Positions 18,201 to 24,200 of a stretch of DNA of 26,210 nt are shown here, piece after piece. The notes below the pieces were generated by a model that made no database searches, was not told the origin of the DNA, and saw only the letters and a program-made list of their open reading frames with translations. Source of the DNA: a virus. The stretch spans positions 1 to 26,210 of IMG/VR virus record IMGVR_UViG_3300020478_000055; one strand, given 5' to 3'. Position 1 is the first letter of the stretch. Each line of letters starts with the position of its first letter. Made by a program: the position numbers and the translations under genes.

Positions 18201-21200
18201 ATCTACCGATCCAGTAAGTGATCAATGGATACCTATATCAAATAAAACAACAAATACTTTTGAAGTCTTTGTTGGTATGAGTACCATTGTTAATTACAAT
18301 GTTACTGATGCCTTATACACACCTTCTGTAGGTGTGATGACCATGACTATTGGTAATCATGATTTATTGGCAGGTTCTAGTATTAAAATTAAACCATCTT
18401 CACTTGGATTTAAGTGTGAGATGGATGGTAAGACATCAACGAAATATTATCCCCGTTCAACAGACCCCGTATATGATACTGCAGTTCCTATAACAGGCAT
18501 AGGAACTACCACTATTACTGTGCAGGTAGGTATTTCAACAATAGTTAAGTACAACATTAGATTTGCAGATTATACCCCTGCAGTTGGTATTTTGACTGTT
18601 TCTCTTGATAGACTTCATGGATTTACTGCTGGAGAGAGTATTAAATTTAAAGAAGGTTCTATCGTCTTTAAATGTGCTAGGGATGCTTTCCAAACTAATC
18701 ATTTCTATCCAAGACCACAAGATCCTTTCTATAACACTTCAGTTCCTATTGTTAGTTGTGCTGGTACTATCTTTACCTGTAATGTTGGTGTAACAACTCT
18801 TGGAAACTTCGCACACTTATTTGTTCCAAATCAAGGTGTTGCAGTTGAGGGTGTAATTTCTGGTGGTGATTATGGTCATACATTTAGTGGAGTGGGAACC
18901 GATGCCGTAATCACTGGTGGTGTTTATGACCATACTTTTGAAAGTTCAGTTTCTGGCGGACTTAAGAGACCTTCAACTAAGGTTGAGATTTCTAAAGGTG
19001 CATTAACATTCAAATGTGCAAAAGATAATTATGCTAGTGAACATGCATATCCTCGTACAACAGACCCAGCATATAACACAGAGTTGGGAATTGTTGATAC
19101 CACATCAAATACTTTTGAAGTTAGAGTTGGCGTATCTACAGTTGAAGAACGTGCAATATCAAACGCTGGTTATAACCCTGCCACAGGAGATTTAACATTA
19201 ACAGTTGGAACTGGTCATTCTTACACTTCAGCAACCTCACACACGATTACAGACGCAGTATATAATCCATCCACAGGTGTGATGGAACCTACAATAGCAA
19301 ATCATGGGTTCTTAAGTGGAGATTATATTAAATTTGATAATGGAGCAATCACATTCACTTGTGAAGAAGATAATAATGCAACTAACCATCCATATCCTCG
19401 TCCATCCGATCCATATAGTAATCGATGGTTATCAATTTACAATGTAGGAGTTAATACATTCTCTGTATTTGTTGGTGTATCTACAAACACTACTGCACAT
19501 ACATTTGCCAGTGGTGCTGCTGGTGCTCTTAAGAAAGCAACTGATACTATTGGAATTAACACATCATCAATAGTGATGACATGTTTTAGGGATGAACATA
19601 AGACGAAACATGCTTATCCTCGTCCTGACGATCCTGTTGGTGGTAATAAGAGTATTGGTATTGGCGCCACAACTGATGATACTATTACACTCAATGTTGG
19701 TGTAACAACCATTAAGAATTATTCAATAACAACTGCTGCATATACAGCAAGCACTGGTATTGTAACCGTATTCTCTAACCGCCATGGATTGAGTGGTGCA
19801 TTAACACAGACTGTCAATTTTGCGAAGTATAATGCTTCTGTTGGTATTATGACAGTTACCACTGATGGTAGTCATAATTTAACAACTGGAGATAGAGTTC
19901 AATTTGAAAGAAACTCTATTAATTTCAGATGTATGATGGATGGTAGAAAGACCATCAAGAGTTATCCAAGGGCATCAGATCCAGTAGATCAACAATGGTT
20001 AGCTGTCGAGACTGTTGATGATACTAACTTTAAGGTTCAGGTAGGTGTATCTACTATTGTTACTCATAGTCCTACAAGTGGATCTTATGATCCATTTACA
20101 GGATTGATGACTGTAGATATTGGTGAACATTATCTTAAGAAAGGAAATGCAGTAAAACTTAAGACTAGAGCCTTTAAGTTTACTTGTGGTCAAGATAATC
20201 ACGCTACAAATCACTTCTATCCTAGAGCAACTTCTATCAGTGGCCCAGATCCTGCTTACAATACTGCAGTTAAGATTACTGGTACAACTGATACAACAAT
20301 TACACTAGATGTTGGTAAGTCTTCTAACCAATCTGATCATATCTTTATTTCTGCATCCGCAGATTCAGTTATTTCTGGTGGTGATTATGTTCATACATTT
20401 GAAAATGCGATACCCAATAATATAAAAATTGCTAGAGATACTATTGGTTTAACAACTAATTCTTACACCTTTAGGTGTTCTCAAGACAATTATGGATCTG
20501 ATCACACATATCCAAGATCAGGTTATGCTCATACATTTGTAAGTGCAACAGCTGGTGCTGCATTTACTGGTGGATCATATGCACATAATTTTGTAAGTGC
20601 TACTGCAGAATCCATTTATGTTACTCAAAGTGGTGCTAAATTAACACCAACAAATGCTGCTTACAATGCCGAAACAGGCAACATGGTTTTGACATTTGGA
20701 TCTAATCATGGTTTGGTTGCAGGTACTAATACAGTTGGTATTGCAACTAATTCAATTACTCTAACTTGTGATAGAGATAATCACGCTACAAATCATTCAT
20801 ATCCAAGGTCTACAGATCCAGTTCACGGTCTTACAAACGTTGCAATTGGTGCTACTACACTTGACACAATTACGGTTAATGTAGGTGTTAGTCAGATTGT
20901 ATCTAAGAATATAACTGCTGCAACTTATGATCCTGAAGCAGGATCAATGGAAATAACCATTGCCAATCATGGACTTTTAGTTGGTCAACCAATTGGTATT
21001 GTTACCAATTCAATGACATTTACATGTGCGAGAGATCTACATGCAACTAATCACACATATCCTCGTAATACTGATCCGTTCCACAATAAGAATATCTCTA
21101 TTGGGGCAACTACTGCTAATACAATAACACTATTTGTTGGTAAGTCAAATACTGGAGATCCACTGAATAATAAGGAAATTGGTATATTAACTTCAACAGC

Positions 21201-24200
21201 TGATACCTTTACTTTCAATGTTGGTGTAACGACTCAGGTTAGATACAACATAACCACATCTAGTTACACTCCTTCTACTGGTATTGTCACATTTACAACT
21301 GACAGTTCTCATGGATTAACTACTGCCACAAGTGTTGGTATTGCTACTAATTCATTAATATTCTCTTGTGACATGGATCAACATGCCACAGAACATGCAT
21401 ATCCAAGACCAGGCTATGCACATACAATGGTCAATGAACAAGGGACTCATACGTTTGTTAGCGGAACTGCAAATGGTCTTACTGCAAGTAATGGTGCAAG
21501 TGGAAACTTCACCGCTGCATCTGGTACAACCTACGATCCTTTGACTGGAAACTTAGTATTAACTATTGGATCTCATAGTTTAACCACAAGTAATAAATTA
21601 ACAATTGCTAATGGCGCAGTAACATTCACTTGTGATGTGGATAATCATGCAACTAACCATGCATATCCAAGAGCAACTGATCCTGCTTCTGGAGTGGCAC
21701 TGTCTATTACTGCTGTAACTGGAACAACTGTTACTGTTAATGTTGGTGCAGTCAGAAGTGGTTCTGCCGTTATAACTGGTGGAGATTATGCACACACTTA
21801 TGTAAGTTCTCTTGCTGGTGTTGCATTTACTGGTGGTAATTACAAACATAATTTTGTCAGTGCTGCTGCAGATTCAATTCATGTTGGTTCTTGGACTGGC
21901 ACAAAATTAACTCCTAATAATGTTTCTTATAATGCCGTTACAGGTAATATGGTGTTGAACTTTGCTTCTGCACACGGATTAATTGCAGGTAGTAATACAG
22001 TTGGAATTGCAACAGGTGGTATTGTTTTAACTTGTGAAAGAGATAATCATGAAACTAATCATGCATATCCAAGAGCTTCTGACCCTGTACATGGTCTTAC
22101 AAACATAGCGATTGGAGCAACTACTGTCAATACAATAACTGTTAATGTTGGTGTTTCTACAATCGTTTCTAGTGGTATTACAACCGCCACATATACTCCA
22201 TCTACAGGAGATATTGAGTTAACAGTTGGAGCTGGACATGGGTTACTTGCACAATCTCAAACAACTGTTACTAATGCGGATTATAACCCATATGCAGGTA
22301 TTATGACTTGTACTGTGGCTGGTCATGGATGGGAAGTGGGTGAATACGTTAAGTTTGATACCAATTCAATCACATTTACATGTGGAATTGATACTCATGC
22401 TACAAACCATTCATATCCTCGTCCAAGTGATCCATTCCACAATACTTGGTTACCAATTTTAGAAACAACTACCAATACATTCTCAGTTAAGGTACTTAAG
22501 GAAACTCCTTCTACTAGTGTTGGTGTTCACACCTTCTCAGGGTCTCAATCTAATGGTCTTAAGAAGGCAAATAATACTGTTGGTATTCATACTCGTTCTA
22601 TTACAATGACATGTGCTAGAGATGCACATGGATCGAATCATGCATATCCTCGTGACGCTGATCCAATCAATAACAAACAGGTTGGAATTAAGGCAGTAAC
22701 AGGTACAACAATAACAATTAACTGTGGTATTTCTACTCTTGTAACTTATGGTGTTACTGATGCGAATTACAATGATGTAAATGGTGAATTAGAATTAACA
22801 ATTGGTTCTGGTCATGGATTTGTTGTAAATGACAATGCTAACGTTGGTATTCAAACATCTGGTTTGACATTTACTTGTGCTTTGGACAAACATGCTTCAA
22901 ACCACACTTATCCTCGTACAAGTGATCCTATTCACAATAAGATTGTTTCTATTGGATCGACAAGTGATACTACAATTACATTAAATTGTGGTGCTGCAAA
23001 TATTGACGATCCAGCTCACTCTGCTGGACTATTACCAACGAAGATAACATCAAATACACTTAGTTTGAATGTTGGAGTAACAACTCAAGTTAAATTTGAT
23101 GTTGTACATGCTGACTACCAAGAGTCTGTTGGTGTGATGACTATGGCGATTGGTGCTCATAGTTTACAGATGGTTCAGACTGTTAAACTTGCAAATGAGG
23201 CAATATACTTCAAGTGTTCTAGAGATGGTAATGCAACTTCACTTGGATATCCTAAAGGTGGAGATCCTTGGTATAATGGAACACTAGTTAACAGGGTTAT
23301 TGATGCCAATAACATTGAGGTTAATGTTGGTGTAAGTACTGTTCCAACACATTACAATTCTGGTGGTACAGTTCAGGGTGTTATTATTGCTCCTAGAGAA
23401 TTTAATAATTCAGCAAGTGGCGTTGATTATGCTTCTGGTGGTACATTTGTTGATAAAATTATTGACGACTACAATTATGTTGTTAATGTTGGTATTTCTA
23501 CTGTAGATCACAATTACAATAGAGGTGGACTTTCACAACAAGGTAAGAGAGTTGCTGCTTCTATTGAGAAAGGATTCTCTGGATTCGATGTTATTGAAAA
23601 ATTAGATGCCGCATCTTTCCGAGTAGATGCTGGATTAACTACAGAAAGGGCTCTATTTAAGAGAGGTGGTAGAGTTGATAAACCAATATTTGTTGATATT
23701 GCACAACCTGATCCATATTTTAATAGAAAACTTGAATATATTTCTGGAGCAAGTGGTCTTGGAACAGATGCTAAAGTAGATTTCCGTATTAACGTTGATG
23801 GTCAGATTGGAGAGTTTGATATTCTTGAAGAAGGAACTGCCTTTAAAGTTGATGAAGAATTGACTGTTGCTGGTATTGTTACTGATCCTAGAGTGGGTGT
23901 TTTAACTGAATTCCAGTTAACAGTTACAGAATTGGAAAATGATACTTTCTCAGGATTCTATCCTGGCCAGTTCATCCTATTTGATGATATTTCTGCTTTC
24001 TTCAACGGAAAACGTAAGAAATTTACTCTATCTGTAACAACTGCTGGTACTACAGAGATCTTAAGTCTTAAGACTCTGCCTGGTAGTGATATGGATATTA
24101 CAAACAATATCTTTATCTACATTAATGATATTCTACAAACTCCACAATCTTCTTACGTTTTCAAAGGTAGTAGAGTTATCTTTAGTGAGGCACCAAAACC

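Larger units (their letters stand above)
17500..23290 (+). repeat. 19-copy YPR repeat array (protein-level)
   Basis: Nineteen copies of C-x2-D-x3-[TSQ]-x-[HKL]-x-Y-P-[RK] occur in frame with invariant internal spacing. The Cys codons start at 17533, 18160, 18415, 18673, 19015, 19360, 19582, 19930, 20185, 20476, 20767, 21025, 21367, 21631, 22033, 22381, 22612, 22876 and 23215. Cys, Asp, Tyr and Pro are present in all 19. The His is kept in 16, with Lys in two and Leu in the last. Most copies continue with -x-x-D-P. A full unit is preceded by Y-x4-G-x-(L/M)-T and H-G-L-x2-G and followed by T-I-T-x-N-V-G-V-S-T. Spacing clusters near 255-264 and 339-348 bases. It probably forms a string of beta-sandwich-like domains. 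I do not recognise a named family. Confidence 0.9.

Noticed and set aside
17500-23290. Possible CRISPR array or DNA-level tandem repeat
   Set aside because: The repetition is in protein sequence with many synonymous differences. The units are 222-402 bases apart (one 627-base gap) and contain no constant DNA repeat with unique spacers.
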